DNA of 64,000 bases, taken from Rhodospirillales bacterium. Its GTDB lineage: Bacteria > Pseudomonadota > Alphaproteobacteria > Rhodospirillales > Thalassospiraceae. The DNA lies in assembly GCA_019634165.1 (NCBI GenBank), contig JAHQVT010000010.1, positions 558,001 through 622,000 on the forward strand, read 5' to 3'. The position numbers and the translations under genes are program-made. Below are positions 19,989 through 28,631 of the stretch, in pieces (the stretch's first letter is position 1; each line of letters opens with the position of its first letter). The notes under the pieces were generated by a model, which saw only the letters and a list, made by a program, of their open reading frames with translations, did no database searches and was not told where the DNA came from.

Positions 19989-20372
19989 ATGCCACAATCC
20001 GGCCGGTTGGTTGACAACAGATCAAACCGCAAACGGGCGGAAAAGGCCGGACGCCGGGCCGAAACCCTGTGTGCCATGTGGTTGCGCCTTAAAGGATACC
20101 GTATCCTCGCGACCCGTTATCAAAGTCCGGCCGGGGAAATCGACATCATCGCGCAACGTGGCAAACTAATCGCCGCGATTGAAGTCAAGAATCGCGCTGA
20201 TCGCGCCACGGCACTTCATTCGGTTCGCCCGAAACAACAAAATCGCATTGCCCGCGCACTTGAAATATATGTTGGGCGCATCGGCCATCAGGGTGACGTG
20301 CGTCTTGATCTGATGATTGTCGGGAAATGGGGCAGGATCGAACATCTGATCAATGCCTGGCAAAGCACCTAG
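19989..20372 (+). CDS. yraN: YraN family protein (UPF0102, nuclease-like fold)
   Basis: The 127-residue product has the UPF0102 hallmarks: GRRAETLCAMWLRLKGY, then GEIDIIAQRGKLIAAIEVKNR, then a conserved RLDLMIV strand. The E-D-EVK acidic/lysine pattern resembles restriction-endonuclease-like and Holliday-junction-resolvase folds, but no activity is firmly established. It starts two bases after rsmI, an arrangement kept in many proteobacteria, so it is cotranscribed. Confidence 0.92.
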   Translation: MPQSGRLVDNRSNRKRAEKAGRRAETLCAMWLRLKGYRILATRYQSPAGEIDIIAQRGKLIAAIEVKNRADRATALHSVRPKQQNRIARALEIYVGRIGHQGDVRLDLMIVGKWGRIEHLINAWQST

Positions 20373-20541
20373 CCACAATCGATCAATCGACCTCAAACCC
20401 GTCGCCTAGGTGCCTATTTCGGGAAACTTTGCATAAAAATGCATTTTTGCTGATAAACTACCCCGGATTTTAAAACTCCTTAACCCCCGCACGCGATGAT
20501 GACGTCACGAGACTGGGGGAACTGGGGCGAGACATCCGCAT

Positions 20542-21204
20542 ATGTCGGCAAGATCAGGCAATGAACGACACCAAACCAAGACAAGGGGTCGCCATCAAAA
20601 ACGGTCATATGGCTTTTTCCGAAATTTGGTTCTGGCAGGGGTATGTATCCTGCCGCTTTCGGGATGTGCATCCTTTGTGATCGGTGCTGGCGCAACAGCA
20701 GGTGTTGCTGCCTTTCAGGAACGCGGACTTGATGGTGCCGTAAGCGACACCGCGATAACCGCTCAAATATGGCAGAAGTTTCTCGCACACGATGAGAATC
20801 TGTTTCTCGATATCGAAATTGAAGTCGTCGAAGGCGAAGTACTGCTTGCCGGTCAGGTTGATTCTGTTGCCGACGAACTTGAAGCCGTAAAGCTTAGCTG
20901 GCAGGTCGATGGTGTTCGTAGCGTACATAATGAAATGAATGTCGGCTCTGACCTGTCGCTGATGGATAGTGCTGGCGATCTTGTCATCACGACCAAGATC
21001 AAGGCGTCTTTGATGTTTGATGGTGACGTATTTGCCATCAATTTCAGTGTTGAGACCGTAAATGGCACTGTTCACCTGATGGGCATTGCCCAGAATGAGG
21101 GTGAACGTAACCGCGTTATCGCGCATGCCCGCGAGACCAGCTATGTAAAACGGGTGGTGAGCCATATCCGCCTGAAAGATGACGCAAACCGGCGAGGAAC
21201 CTGA
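20542..21204 (+). CDS. BON-domain lipoprotein, DolP/YraP-like
   Basis: The 220-residue protein has a basic N-terminus, a hydrophobic segment and a lipobox (ILPLSGCAS, cysteine about residue 41), so it is likely a lipoprotein. Two BON domains follow (about 68-130 and 138-210), each with the typical ITAQI or VITTKIKASL helix and a VNGTVHLMG-type strand. BON proteins bind phospholipid; E. coli DolP maintains outer-membrane integrity and lies in the same neighbourhood after yraN. The SIS-family gene diaA that sits between them in E. coli is missing here. The ATG lacks a strong ribosome-binding site. Confidence 0.85.
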   Translation: MSARSGNERHQTKTRGRHQKRSYGFFRNLVLAGVCILPLSGCASFVIGAGATAGVAAFQERGLDGAVSDTAITAQIWQKFLAHDENLFLDIEIEVVEGEVLLAGQVDSVADELEAVKLSWQVDGVRSVHNEMNVGSDLSLMDSAGDLVITTKIKASLMFDGDVFAINFSVETVNGTVHLMGIAQNEGERNRVIAHARETSYVKRVVSHIRLKDDANRRGT

Positions 21205-21311
21205 CCATTAGTACCGTAAGCCACATAACCGCACCGACCGACCCGGATCGCCAATGGCTTGTCGACTATGGCAAGGGCCAAAAGCCTGAGGCCAGCTCGG
21301 CGGAAGCTGCC

Positions 21312-22265
21312 TTGCATTTTGCCCGGCTTAATCAATCCGATGGCAGTGCAAAGCGCGACATAGCCCCGTATCTGGCCCATCTTGATGATCTGGCCGATCA
21401 GTTTCGCCGTGAACTTGCAGATGCGACATTACAACCAGATTTATCCGACCTTTCAAACACGAACGGCCTTCCTGTCGATGACAAAGAAGCCGAGCCAACC
21501 ATCGAACAGGTTGTCAAAGCCCTGCAAACCGTCATCGCCGAACGGAACGGCTTTCAGGGGGATGCGGAAAACTACGACGATATCGCAAATGCCGATCTGC
21601 TGCAGGTTATTGAACGCAAACGGGGTCTGCCTGTTGCGCTGGGTTTACTCTATATCCATGCTGCCCAGCGATGCGGGATTATGATTACCGGAATTGATTT
21701 CCCCGGCCATTTTCTGTTGCGGGTTCAGGCCAATGGGAAACGTCGCATGATTGATCCGTTCCATGGCGGCATTACACTTGGACCGGCAGAATTACGGGAA
21801 TTATTAAAATCTTTCAGCGGATTAGATGCCGAACTAGAGCCGCGGCATTATCGCCCGTCAAGCGACATTGACATATTGTTACGACTTCAAAACAATATCA
21901 AAGTTCGTGCCCTTCGTGCTGGCGAATTGTCGCTTGCCACCCGCGTTGTCGAGCATAGCCTGCTAATTGCCCCAGACCATGAAGGGCTTTGGCACCAGCT
22001 TGGCGCGCTATATGCCCGCCTTAATCAAGACCATAAAGCACTTGGCGCGTTCGAACAGTTCGTTCAACGCTGTGATGACCCACTTCATCGCGCCCGGATT
22101 GAGGCCGTTATCGAAGAATTACGTGAACGGCTTGGTCAAACCCCACCAAATCCTAAGACTGTTTCCGAGAACATCTCGACCGTTAAGCCGGGCAAGACCG
22201 AAACCGCGGAAAACGATCCCAAAGTCAATGCGCCGATCCCTCTCTTTCCCGATTTGAAGACCTGA
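21312..22265 (+). CDS. SirB1-like transglutaminase-fold protein with tetratricopeptide tail
   Basis: This is a SirB1 family protein. The core contains the transglutaminase-like segment with ADLLQVIERKRGLPVALGLLY, then HFLLRV and MIDPFHGG. Two short tetratricopeptide helices follow (DHEGLWHQLGALYARLNQDHKALGAFEQF), and a polar tail ends the protein. Function is unproven; related proteins are annotated as transglutaminase-like. The only standard in-frame start is this TTG, but it falls inside a conserved-looking helix (EAALHFARLNQSDG). The frame is open back to 21183, and an ATT at 21207 follows GAGGAACCTGACC, so the true protein is probably about 35 residues longer. Confidence 0.8.
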   Translation: MHFARLNQSDGSAKRDIAPYLAHLDDLADQFRRELADATLQPDLSDLSNTNGLPVDDKEAEPTIEQVVKALQTVIAERNGFQGDAENYDDIANADLLQVIERKRGLPVALGLLYIHAAQRCGIMITGIDFPGHFLLRVQANGKRRMIDPFHGGITLGPAELRELLKSFSGLDAELEPRHYRPSSDIDILLRLQNNIKVRALRAGELSLATRVVEHSLLIAPDHEGLWHQLGALYARLNQDHKALGAFEQFVQRCDDPLHRARIEAVIEELRERLGQTPPNPKTVSENISTVKPGKTETAENDPKVNAPIPLFPDLKT

Positions 22266-22930
22266 TTCAACGCAATCTGTCCACGATATTACCTGCCAGT
22301 CATCGCAGATGATCAATTGCGTAAGGTGTGTGACTTCGTAGGGCGCATCTTTCCGATAATCGCCATATATAAGAAATTAGATCAATTAAATATCTCTATA
22401 TCGTATTTATTAGCTTCATATAATTATATCTAATTAAAAACAAACCAGTTTGTTTGGATTACAATTTCCCTTCAATATAGGGAAACATCCACTTCAAAGT
22501 TATATGAAAGTGCTTGTTTCTGGTTTTTTACCGGGCTATCGCTGCGTTTCCCAAACAGTTCATCAGATTAACCTGAACAACGCGCAATCCCTTGATATAC
22601 GCGGGTTTGGGACGGCGTTTAAATCCCCCGCTCGACGTCATGTACGCAAAGTTGCAACCAAGAGCAAAAATAAAACCGGAGTCAGATCGATTTTTGAGCT
22701 GACTCGTCCAAAAAAACATCTTTTGTAGTTTTTTATAGTCTTAACGACAGGTTAAACAACCGGTCACGAAACAGTCGCGACACTTGCACCGTGATCTGCA
22801 ATGCATATACTCCGCGCCAGTCAGTTTTTAGCGCCCGATCATCTTTTATCAGCTGATCGGCCCATTTGTGCGGCTTACCGGGCTTAATACGGTGCCGTCC
22901 AAACCGAACAAACCGCAGGAATGAACGTAC
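22266..22930. other. AT-rich 665-bp intergenic region
   Basis: No open frame here looks real. The part around 22360-22450 is strikingly AT-rich for this chromosome. It ends in an inverted repeat AAACAAAC-CA-GTTTGTTT (22438-22455). A second hairpin GAGTCAG/CTGACTC (22679-22705) lies further right, followed at a distance by a T-rich stretch. The promoter of the kinase gene should lie near the right end. Confidence 0.5.
22438..22455. repeat. 18-bp palindrome in AT-rich intergenic DNA
   Basis: The arms AAACAAAC and GTTTGTTT are perfectly complementary around a CA spacer. Size and symmetry fit an operator for a dimeric regulator such as a TetR-type protein, but no such regulator gene is nearby. 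Confidence 0.5.
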
Positions 22931-23920
22931 ATGAGCGACACCAAAGTCGACGTCGTTGGTATCGGCAACGCCATTGTTGATGTCCTTGCACATTGCAAGG
23001 AAGAAGACCTTACGCGCCTGAGCCTTGTTAAGAACGCAATGACCCTGATTGATGCAGAAGCAGCAGACAGCTTGTATGCCCAGATGGGTCCGGGCTTGGA
23101 AATGTCTGGTGGCTCTGCTGGCAACACCATGGCAGGCATCGCCGCCCTTGGTGGTAAGGGTGCCTATATTGGTAAAGTCCGCGACGACCAACTTGGCCAA
23201 GTATTCAGCCACGATATCCGCGCGACGGGTGTCGAATTTAATTCCACCCCGGCAACCGCAGGGTCCCCGACCGCGCGCTGCCTGATCTTTGTTACCCCGG
23301 ATGGTCACCGCACCATGAACACATTCCTTGGTGCCTGCACCGAGCTTGGCCCGGACGATATTGACGAAGACCTGATCAAATCAGCCAAAGTCACCTATAT
23401 GGAAGGCTATCTCTGGGATCGCCCAGAAGCCAAGGCTGCCTTTGTTAAGGCCGCCAAAGTTGCCCATGACGCTGGTCGTCAGGTTTCCATCAGCTTGTCG
23501 GATTCTTTTTGTGTTGATCGCCATCGCGATTCTTTCCGCGATCTGGTTCACCACCACATCGACGTTTTGTTTGCCAACGAAGAAGAGATCAAGTCGCTTT
23601 ACGAAGTCGAGACCTTTGACGAAGCACTTTTTGAAGTCCGCAAACATTGCAAGGTCGCTGCCCTGACCCGTGGGGAAAAAGGTGCTGTGATCGTTGATGA
23701 AAACGAACTCCATGAAATCAGCCCCGAACCCGTTGCAAAGGTGGTTGATACCACCGGTGCTGGCGACCTGTTCGCATCAGGCTTCCTTTATGGCTATACG
23801 CAGGGTCACGAACTTTCCGTATGTGGCCAACTTGGTGCGATCTGCGCATCCGAAGTTATTTCGCATATGGGTGCGCGCCCGGATGCGGACCTTAAAGAAC
23901 TGACCGCCAAGGTCATCTGA
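22931..23920 (+). CDS. PfkB-family sugar/nucleoside kinase, probable adenosine kinase
   Basis: The 329-residue protein has the ribokinase-family fold: an N-terminal GIGNAIVDVLA, the substrate-side SGGSAGNTMAGIAALGG (PfkB signature 1, about residues 57-73), and the C-terminal DTTGAGDLFASGFLYG (signature 2, about 275) with the catalytic aspartate in GAGD. Alphaproteobacterial members of this type are usually annotated as adenosine kinase, making AMP from adenosine; the sugar or nucleoside specificity cannot be read from sequence alone. It is a single-gene unit ended by a strong terminator. Confidence 0.85.
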   Translation: MSDTKVDVVGIGNAIVDVLAHCKEEDLTRLSLVKNAMTLIDAEAADSLYAQMGPGLEMSGGSAGNTMAGIAALGGKGAYIGKVRDDQLGQVFSHDIRATGVEFNSTPATAGSPTARCLIFVTPDGHRTMNTFLGACTELGPDDIDEDLIKSAKVTYMEGYLWDRPEAKAAFVKAAKVAHDAGRQVSISLSDSFCVDRHRDSFRDLVHHHIDVLFANEEEIKSLYEVETFDEALFEVRKHCKVAALTRGEKGAVIVDENELHEISPEPVAKVVDTTGAGDLFASGFLYGYTQGHELSVCGQLGAICASEVISHMGARPDADLKELTAKVI

Positions 23921-23972
23921 TCACATTTGAACACGTGTTAAGTGACGACATACAGTCACTTTGCAAGATTTC

Positions 23973-24010
23973 ACGGGACGGCAACAATTGTGTGCCGTCC
24001 CGTTTTCTTT
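23973..24010 (+). terminator. Rho-independent terminator after the kinase gene
   Basis: A perfect 11-bp stem (ACGGGACGGCA/TGCCGTCCCGT) closes a 9-base loop and is followed by TTTTCTTT. Confidence 0.9.
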
Positions 24011-24194
24011 GCCCAAAAGCGCCGATTTCGAGGCATTGCAGCGCAACACAAGCATTGACTTTATACAGAGTTTGGCGCAAACAGCCCGCATTGCAGAAAA
24101 ATCAACCCCGCATGGCGTGTACGAGGCTGGTCATTCGCCTTCACATTGGCTATGAGAGGGCACAGCTTCCGAGCTTGCCTGCAATTTATCTATG

Positions 24195-24296
24195 GGCCAG
24201 TAAACATTCAGCATGTGCCGCGCTCTGCAAATTGCGTGGGTTTGACCTTATTGATCGAACGAAATTGGTCAAACGGCGGCTGAATATCTACTGGCC
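24195..24296 (+). promoter_or_regulatory. Long two-tier hairpin in the typA leader
   Basis: The outer arms are 18 bases each (24195-24212 and 24279-24296) and pair at 16 of 18 positions. Inside them GTTTGACC (24240-24247) pairs perfectly with GGTCAAAC (24267-24274) around a 19-base loop. It lies 74 bases before the typA start. A second small hairpin, GCGCGG/CCGCGC (24339-24344 and 24363-24368), holds the typA GGAG in its loop. It may be a leader RNA structure or a small MITE-like repeat. Confidence 0.55.
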
Positions 24297-24370
24297 TTGA
24301 AACTTTTACTGACCGATGCGCAAGGGACACATTCCGGCGCGCGGCATTTTTTATTCTGGAGTCCGCGCCA

Positions 24371-26191
24371 ATGAATTTGCGCAATATCGCCATCATCGCT
24401 CACGTTGACCATGGCAAAACCACCCTCGTCGACGCGATGTTCCGTCAGTCCGGCATTTATCGTGACAACCAGCGCGTTGATGAACGCGCCATGGACAGCA
24501 ACGATCTGGAACGTGAACGCGGCATTACCATTATGGCAAAGCCGACCGCAATTCAGTGGGGCGACACCCGTATCAATATCGTTGATACCCCAGGCCACGC
24601 CGATTTCGGTGGTGAAGTTGAACGTATCCTGTCCATGGTTGACGGTGTTGTTCTGTTGGTTGACTCGGCCGAAGGCCCGATGCCACAGACCAAATTCGTT
24701 TTGGGTAAAGCCCTGAAACTTGGCCTGAAGCCGATCGTCATCATCAACAAGATCGACCGCCCTGATCAGCGCGCCGAAGAAGTTCTTGATGAAATCTTTG
24801 ATCTGTTCGTATCGCTTGAAGCATCTGATGAACAGCTCGACTTCCCGACCCTTTATGCTTCTGGTCGTGACGGCTGGGCTGCAGAGCAGCCAGAAGGCCC
24901 GAAAGAAAACCTGACCCCGCTTATGGAGCTGGTTCTAAACTATGTTCCGGCCCCTAAAGCAGACCTCGATGCACCTTTCGCAATGATCGCAACCATGCTG
25001 CATGCTGATAACTTCCTTGGTCGTATCCTGACCGGTCGTGTCGCGCAGGGTCGTGCGAAACTCAACATGCCGGTTAAAGTTCTTCGCGGCGATGGCACGG
25101 TTGAAACCGGCCGTCTGTCCAAACTGATGGGCTTCCGCGGTCTTGACCGTGTCCCACAGGAAGAAGCAGAAGCCGGTGACATCATCGCGATTGCCGGTCT
25201 GACCAATGCAACCGTTGCTGACACCATTTGCTCGACCGAAGTCACCACCGCGATTGCCAGCCAGCCGATTGATCCGCCGACCTTGGCGATGACCTTCTCG
25301 GTCAACAACTCGCCGCTGGCCGGTCAGGAAGGTGACAAAGTTACCTCGCGTATGATCCGTGCACGTCTTGAACGCGAAGCCGAAGGCAATATCGCGATCA
25401 AGATCGGTGAAACTGCAGATAAAGACGCCTTTGAAGTTGCCGGTCGTGGCGAACTTCAGCTTGGCGTTCTGATCGAAACCATGCGCCGCGAAGGTTACGA
25501 GCTTTCAATCTCGCGTCCGCGCGTTCTGATCAAAGAAATCGACGGCGTTATGTCTGAACCGTTCGAAGAAGTTCAGGTTGACGTTGACGAAGAATTTGCA
25601 GGTTCCGTTGTTGAAAAAATGAGCCTGCGCAAAGCCGAAATGACCGACATGCGGTCTTCTGGTGGCGGCAAGACCCGTATCATCTTCCTTGCACCGTCGC
25701 GTGGCCTGATCGGCTATCACGGCGAGTTCCTGACCGATACCCGTGGTACCGGCGTCATGAACCGCGTGTTCCATTCTTATGGTCCGGTCAAAGGTGCGAT
25801 TGCTGGTCGTCGTAACGGCGTTCTGATTTCCAACGATCAGGGTGACGCAGTTGCCTATGCTCTTTGGGGCCTGGAAGACCGTGGCTCGATGTTCATCAAT
25901 CCAGGTGAACGTGTCTACGAAGGCATGATCATTGGCGAACACAACCGTAACAATGATCTTGAGGTCAACATCCTCAAGGGTAAAAAACTGACCAACGTTC
26001 GTGCATCGGGCAAGGATGACGCCATCACCCTGACCCCGCCGCGCCGTATGTCGCTTGAAGAGGCGCTTGCCTACATTCAGAACGACGAGCTGGTCGAAGT
26101 TACCCCGTCAAGCATTCGTATTCGTAAGCTGCACCTCGATCCGAACGTGCGCAAACGTGAAAGCCGTAAGTCTGAGTCCGAAACCGTTTAA
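24371..26191 (+). CDS. typA: Ribosome-associated GTPase TypA/BipA
   Basis: TypA is an EF-G-like translational GTPase that aids 50S assembly and growth under stress, notably at low temperature in E. coli. The 606-residue protein has G1 [12 protein letters not shown] (about residue 10), G3 [13 protein letters not shown]4 NKIDRPDQR, beta-barrel and EF-G-like domains, and the TypA-specific C-terminal domain ([15 protein letters not shown] and the [15 protein letters not shown] stretch). GGAG lies nine bases before the ATG inside a hairpin loop. The leader is strongly structured. A terminator follows 35 bp after the stop. Confidence 0.97.
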   Translation: MNLRNIAIIAHVDHGKTTLVDAMFRQSGIYRDNQRVDERAMDSNDLERERGITIMAKPTAIQWGDTRINIVDTPGHADFGGEVERILSMVDGVVLLVDSAEGPMPQTKFVLGKALKLGLKPIVIINKIDRPDQRAEEVLDEIFDLFVSLEASDEQLDFPTLYASGRDGWAAEQPEGPKENLTPLMELVLNYVPAPKADLDAPFAMIATMLHADNFLGRILTGRVAQGRAKLNMPVKVLRGDGTVETGRLSKLMGFRGLDRVPQEEAEAGDIIAIAGLTNATVADTICSTEVTTAIASQPIDPPTLAMTFSVNNSPLAGQEGDKVTSRMIRARLEREAEGNIAIKIGETADKDAFEVAGRGELQLGVLIETMRREGYELSISRPRVLIKEIDGVMSEPFEEVQVDVDEEFAGSVVEKMSLRKAEMTDMRSSGGGKTRIIFLAPSRGLIGYHGEFLTDTRGTGVMNRVFHSYGPVKGAIAGRRNGVLISNDQGDAVAYALWGLEDRGSMFINPGERVYEGMIIGEHNRNNDLEVNILKGKKLTNVRASGKDDAITLTPPRRMSLEEALAYIQNDELVEVTPSSIRIRKLHLDPNVRKRESRKSESETV

Positions 26192-26225
26192 TCGGTTCGG
26201 AACGGAACGATACGATACGATACGA

Positions 26226-26257
26226 AAGGCCGGTCTTCATTGACCGGCCTTTTTTGT
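26226..26257 (+). terminator. Rho-independent terminator after typA
   Basis: The stem AGGCCGGTC/GACCGGCCT is followed by a run of T. It is immediately preceded by three copies of TACGA (26211-26225). Confidence 0.9.
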
Positions 26258-26369
26258 ATCTTGGGGCATCGTCACCCGACTTCGACCTGACCTATCAATT
26301 GAATGATTTCGCCTTTCATTAACCTGTTTGCACTAGCTTCACCTCAGTGCTTTAAACTGGGGGAAATCA

Positions 26370-27941
26370 ATGCAAAGCGCAGAAAAGAAAAGCTGGGGCG
26401 AGGCCTTTGGCGCCTTCATTCACCCACGCGTGATTACGATGCTGTTCTTGGGATTGTCAGCAGGCATTCCAATCCTTCTGATTTTCTCCACCCTGTCGAT
26501 TTGGCTGCGCGAAGCCGGTGTTGATCGTTCCACCGTCACCTATTTCAGCTGGGCAGCCCTTGGCTATTCTTTCAAATTTGTCTGGGCGCCCCTGATTGAT
26601 CGCCTGCCCTTACCCGTTCTGCATGGCATTTTAGGACGCCGGCGCAGTTGGCTGATCATCGCCCAAGCCGCGATTATTGCCGCGATCCTATGGATGGGCC
26701 TTACAGACCCCGCCGAGAACCTGACCATGATGGCCTTTGCCGCGGTCGCCCTTGGCTTTGCATCTGCCACGCAAGACATCGTGATTGATGCCTATCGCAT
26801 TGAGGCGGCCGATGCCGACCTGCAAGCCATGATGAGTTCTGCCTATATTGGCGGCTATCGCATCGGCATGATTGTTGCCGGTGCGGGTGCGCTGACCATT
26901 GCTGGCCTGTTTGAAGCCGAAGGAACGTACGAGCCCTTTGCCTGGACAATGGCCTATGGCTGCATGGCGCTTGCCATGTGCATTGGCGTGATAACAACGC
27001 TTTTAGTCCGCGAGCCGGATTCCCCGCGCATTGAGAGCAAATATTTCCACGAAACATCCGACTATGTCCGCTTCCTTGCGATGTTCACCGTTACCGTCAT
27101 CGCCTTCATCATCGCCAATCTTTATGCCGGGGACATCACCAACCCGCTCAAAACTGCGCTTTCAGATGGCGGCATGATCAAGGAACTCTCAGGATTTATT
27201 GCCGGAAGCCTGAAACTGGCCATCTCAATTGCCGTGGCCATTCTGGTTGCCTGGCTGACCACCCGCGTCGGACTTACCCCGACCGGCATGGTGCGCGAAA
27301 CCTATATCGCACCGGTAAAAGACTTCATTGATCGGTATGGCAAGGCCGCGATCGTTATCCTTGTTTTGATTGGCGTTTATCGCATTGCCGATATCGTCAT
27401 GGGTGTCATGGCCAATGTGTTTTACACCGATCTCGGTTTTTCCAAGGAAGAGATCGCCGCTGTTTCGAAAACCTTTGGCCTGTTCATGACGATTGCCGGT
27501 AGCTTCTTGGGCGGGGTTCTTTCGGTACGCTACGGTGTGGTAAAAACCCTGTTCGTTGGCGCGCTGTTATCGGCTGTGACCAATATCCTGTTTGCCTTCA
27601 TGGCCCAGATGGGCCCGGACACCTGGATGTTTGCTGTCGTGATTATGGCCGACAACCTGTCGGGCGGATTGGCAACAGCAGCCTTCATTGCCTATCTTTC
27701 GGGTCTGACCAACATTTCCTTCACCGCCATGCAATATGCGATCTTTAGTTCGATCATGACCTTGTTCCCGAAAATCCTTGCCGGGTTCTCAGGCACGGTT
27801 GTCGATGCGGTTGGCTATAGCTGGTTCTTTATCGGCACAGCGATTATTGGCATTCCGGTTCTTTACCTTGTTGTCCTTGCCGGACGCCTAACCGATGTTA
27901 AAGCCCCCTCAGAGCAGGTAGAGAACAAATCTGCCACCTAG
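26370..27941 (+). CDS. AmpG-like major facilitator permease
   Basis: The 523-residue protein is almost wholly hydrophobic, with a dozen or more predicted membrane helices. The N-terminal pattern (MLFLGLSAGIPILLIFSTLS, then GYSFKFVWAPLIDRLPLP and GRRRSW) is that of the AmpG branch of the MFS. AmpG imports anhydromuropeptides from the periplasm for peptidoglycan recycling and can influence beta-lactamase induction. Several AmpG-like paralogues occur in alphaproteobacteria, so the exact substrate is inferred. The ATG follows GGGGGAAATCA. It converges on ptsN with two hairpins in between. Confidence 0.82.
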   Translation: MQSAEKKSWGEAFGAFIHPRVITMLFLGLSAGIPILLIFSTLSIWLREAGVDRSTVTYFSWAALGYSFKFVWAPLIDRLPLPVLHGILGRRRSWLIIAQAAIIAAILWMGLTDPAENLTMMAFAAVALGFASATQDIVIDAYRIEAADADLQAMMSSAYIGGYRIGMIVAGAGALTIAGLFEAEGTYEPFAWTMAYGCMALAMCIGVITTLLVREPDSPRIESKYFHETSDYVRFLAMFTVTVIAFIIANLYAGDITNPLKTALSDGGMIKELSGFIAGSLKLAISIAVAILVAWLTTRVGLTPTGMVRETYIAPVKDFIDRYGKAAIVILVLIGVYRIADIVMGVMANVFYTDLGFSKEEIAAVSKTFGLFMTIAGSFLGGVLSVRYGVVKTLFVGALLSAVTNILFAFMAQMGPDTWMFAVVIMADNLSGGLATAAFIAYLSGLTNISFTAMQYAIFSSIMTLFPKILAGFSGTVVDAVGYSWFFIGTAIIGIPVLYLVVLAGRLTDVKAPSEQVENKSAT

Positions 27942-27952
27942 GGACAAAAATT

Positions 27953-28000
27953 TGCTTTGCCCTTCTGTGGCGTATTCTGAGCCCCCAGAAGGGCAAAGCA
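27953..28000. repeat. 15-bp inverted repeat downstream of the permease gene
   Basis: TGCTTTGCCCTTCTG and CAGAAGGGCAAAGCA are perfectly complementary around an 18-base spacer, beginning 12 bases after the stop. No U-tract follows. A separate terminator lies 38 bases beyond, so this is an extra 3'-UTR hairpin. Confidence 0.7.
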
Positions 28001-28037
28001 ATACAGGACCACCAACACGCAAATGGTGCCCAAATAG

Positions 28038-28071
28038 AAAAACCGGACGCCAAATGGGGCGTCCGGTTTTT
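28038..28071 (+). terminator. Bidirectional terminator between the permease gene and ptsN
   Basis: A 14-bp perfect stem (AAAAACCGGACGCC/GGCGTCCGGTTTTT) closes a 6-base loop and lies between convergent genes. It can end the permease transcript and the long lpt-rpoN-ptsN transcript. Confidence 0.9.
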
Positions 28072-28128
28072 AATTCTGTATTTTCTGCCTGTGCGATTAC
28101 GGGGACTACCCGCCTTTTACTGACCGTT

Positions 28129-28593
28129 TCAGGCGGCTTGTTCAGCCTCATCCTGTGTCAGCAGCGCATAGATTGCATCAGCAGAGCCAGCCCCACGCAG
28201 TTTATCGCACATGCCCTGATTGCGCAGCAGACGAGAAATCCGTGCCAGCGCCTTCAGATGATCGGCACCGGCTTCTTCTGGTGCGATCAGCATGCAAAAC
28301 AGATCGACCGGGTGTTCATCAACTGCATCGAACTCAATCGGGTTCTGTGCACGGGCAAAGACCATGTACAGCCGATCAAGATCATTCAGCTTGCCATGCG
28401 GAATCGCGACACCACCGCCTACGCCAGTGCTGCCAAGCTTCTCACGATCAAGCAGGACAGAAAAAATCTCGCTTGCATCGCGTCCGGTAACTTCGGCTGC
28501 TTTTTCGGAAAGCTCCTCAAGCACAGCCTTTTTCGCACCGGACCGCAGTGCCGGAATGACCCCGGACGGGGTAAGAATAGATGATATGTCCAT
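28129..28593 (-). CDS. ptsN: Nitrogen-regulatory PTS protein EIIA(Ntr)
   Basis: PtsN is the phosphate acceptor of the nitrogen PTS and links carbon/nitrogen status to potassium transport and sigma-54 regulons. The 154-residue protein has the EIIA domain with the active-site histidine in GVAIPHGKL and the preceding STGVGGG. The ATG at 28593 (MDISSIL) was chosen because it fits the family start. An in-frame TTG at 28635 overlaps the hpf stop codon and would add 14 residues. It is the last gene of the rnd-kdsD-lpt-rpoN-hpf-ptsN run. rapZ, next in E. coli, is absent. Confidence 0.92.
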   Translation of the reverse strand: MDISSILTPSGVIPALRSGAKKAVLEELSEKAAEVTGRDASEIFSVLLDREKLGSTGVGGGVAIPHGKLNDLDRLYMVFARAQNPIEFDAVDEHPVDLFCMLIAPEEAGADHLKALARISRLLRNQGMCDKLRGAGSADAIYALLTQDEAEQAA

Positions 28594-28631
28594 TTTTCGC
28601 GTTGTCTTGTTTGGCTCAGAACCCGTGCCCG

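Larger units (their letters stand above)
23921..24370. other. Intergenic region between the kinase gene and typA
   Basis: The first 90 bases hold two hairpins that end the kinase transcript: AAGTGAC/GTCACTT (23940-23961) and the terminator at 23973-24003. The rest has no credible gene but carries a long two-tier inverted repeat (24195-24296) and a hairpin around the typA ribosome-binding site (24339-24368). Confidence 0.6.

Noticed and set aside
22450..22728. A 92-residue frame in the AT-rich intergenic region
   Set aside because: It has no ribosome-binding site, an unconvincing amino-acid composition and overlaps a hairpin; no family resemblance.
23935..24300. A 121-residue frame between the kinase gene and typA
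   Set aside because: It runs across the terminator of the kinase gene and the long inverted repeat and is rich in cysteine, tryptophan and arginine without any motif.
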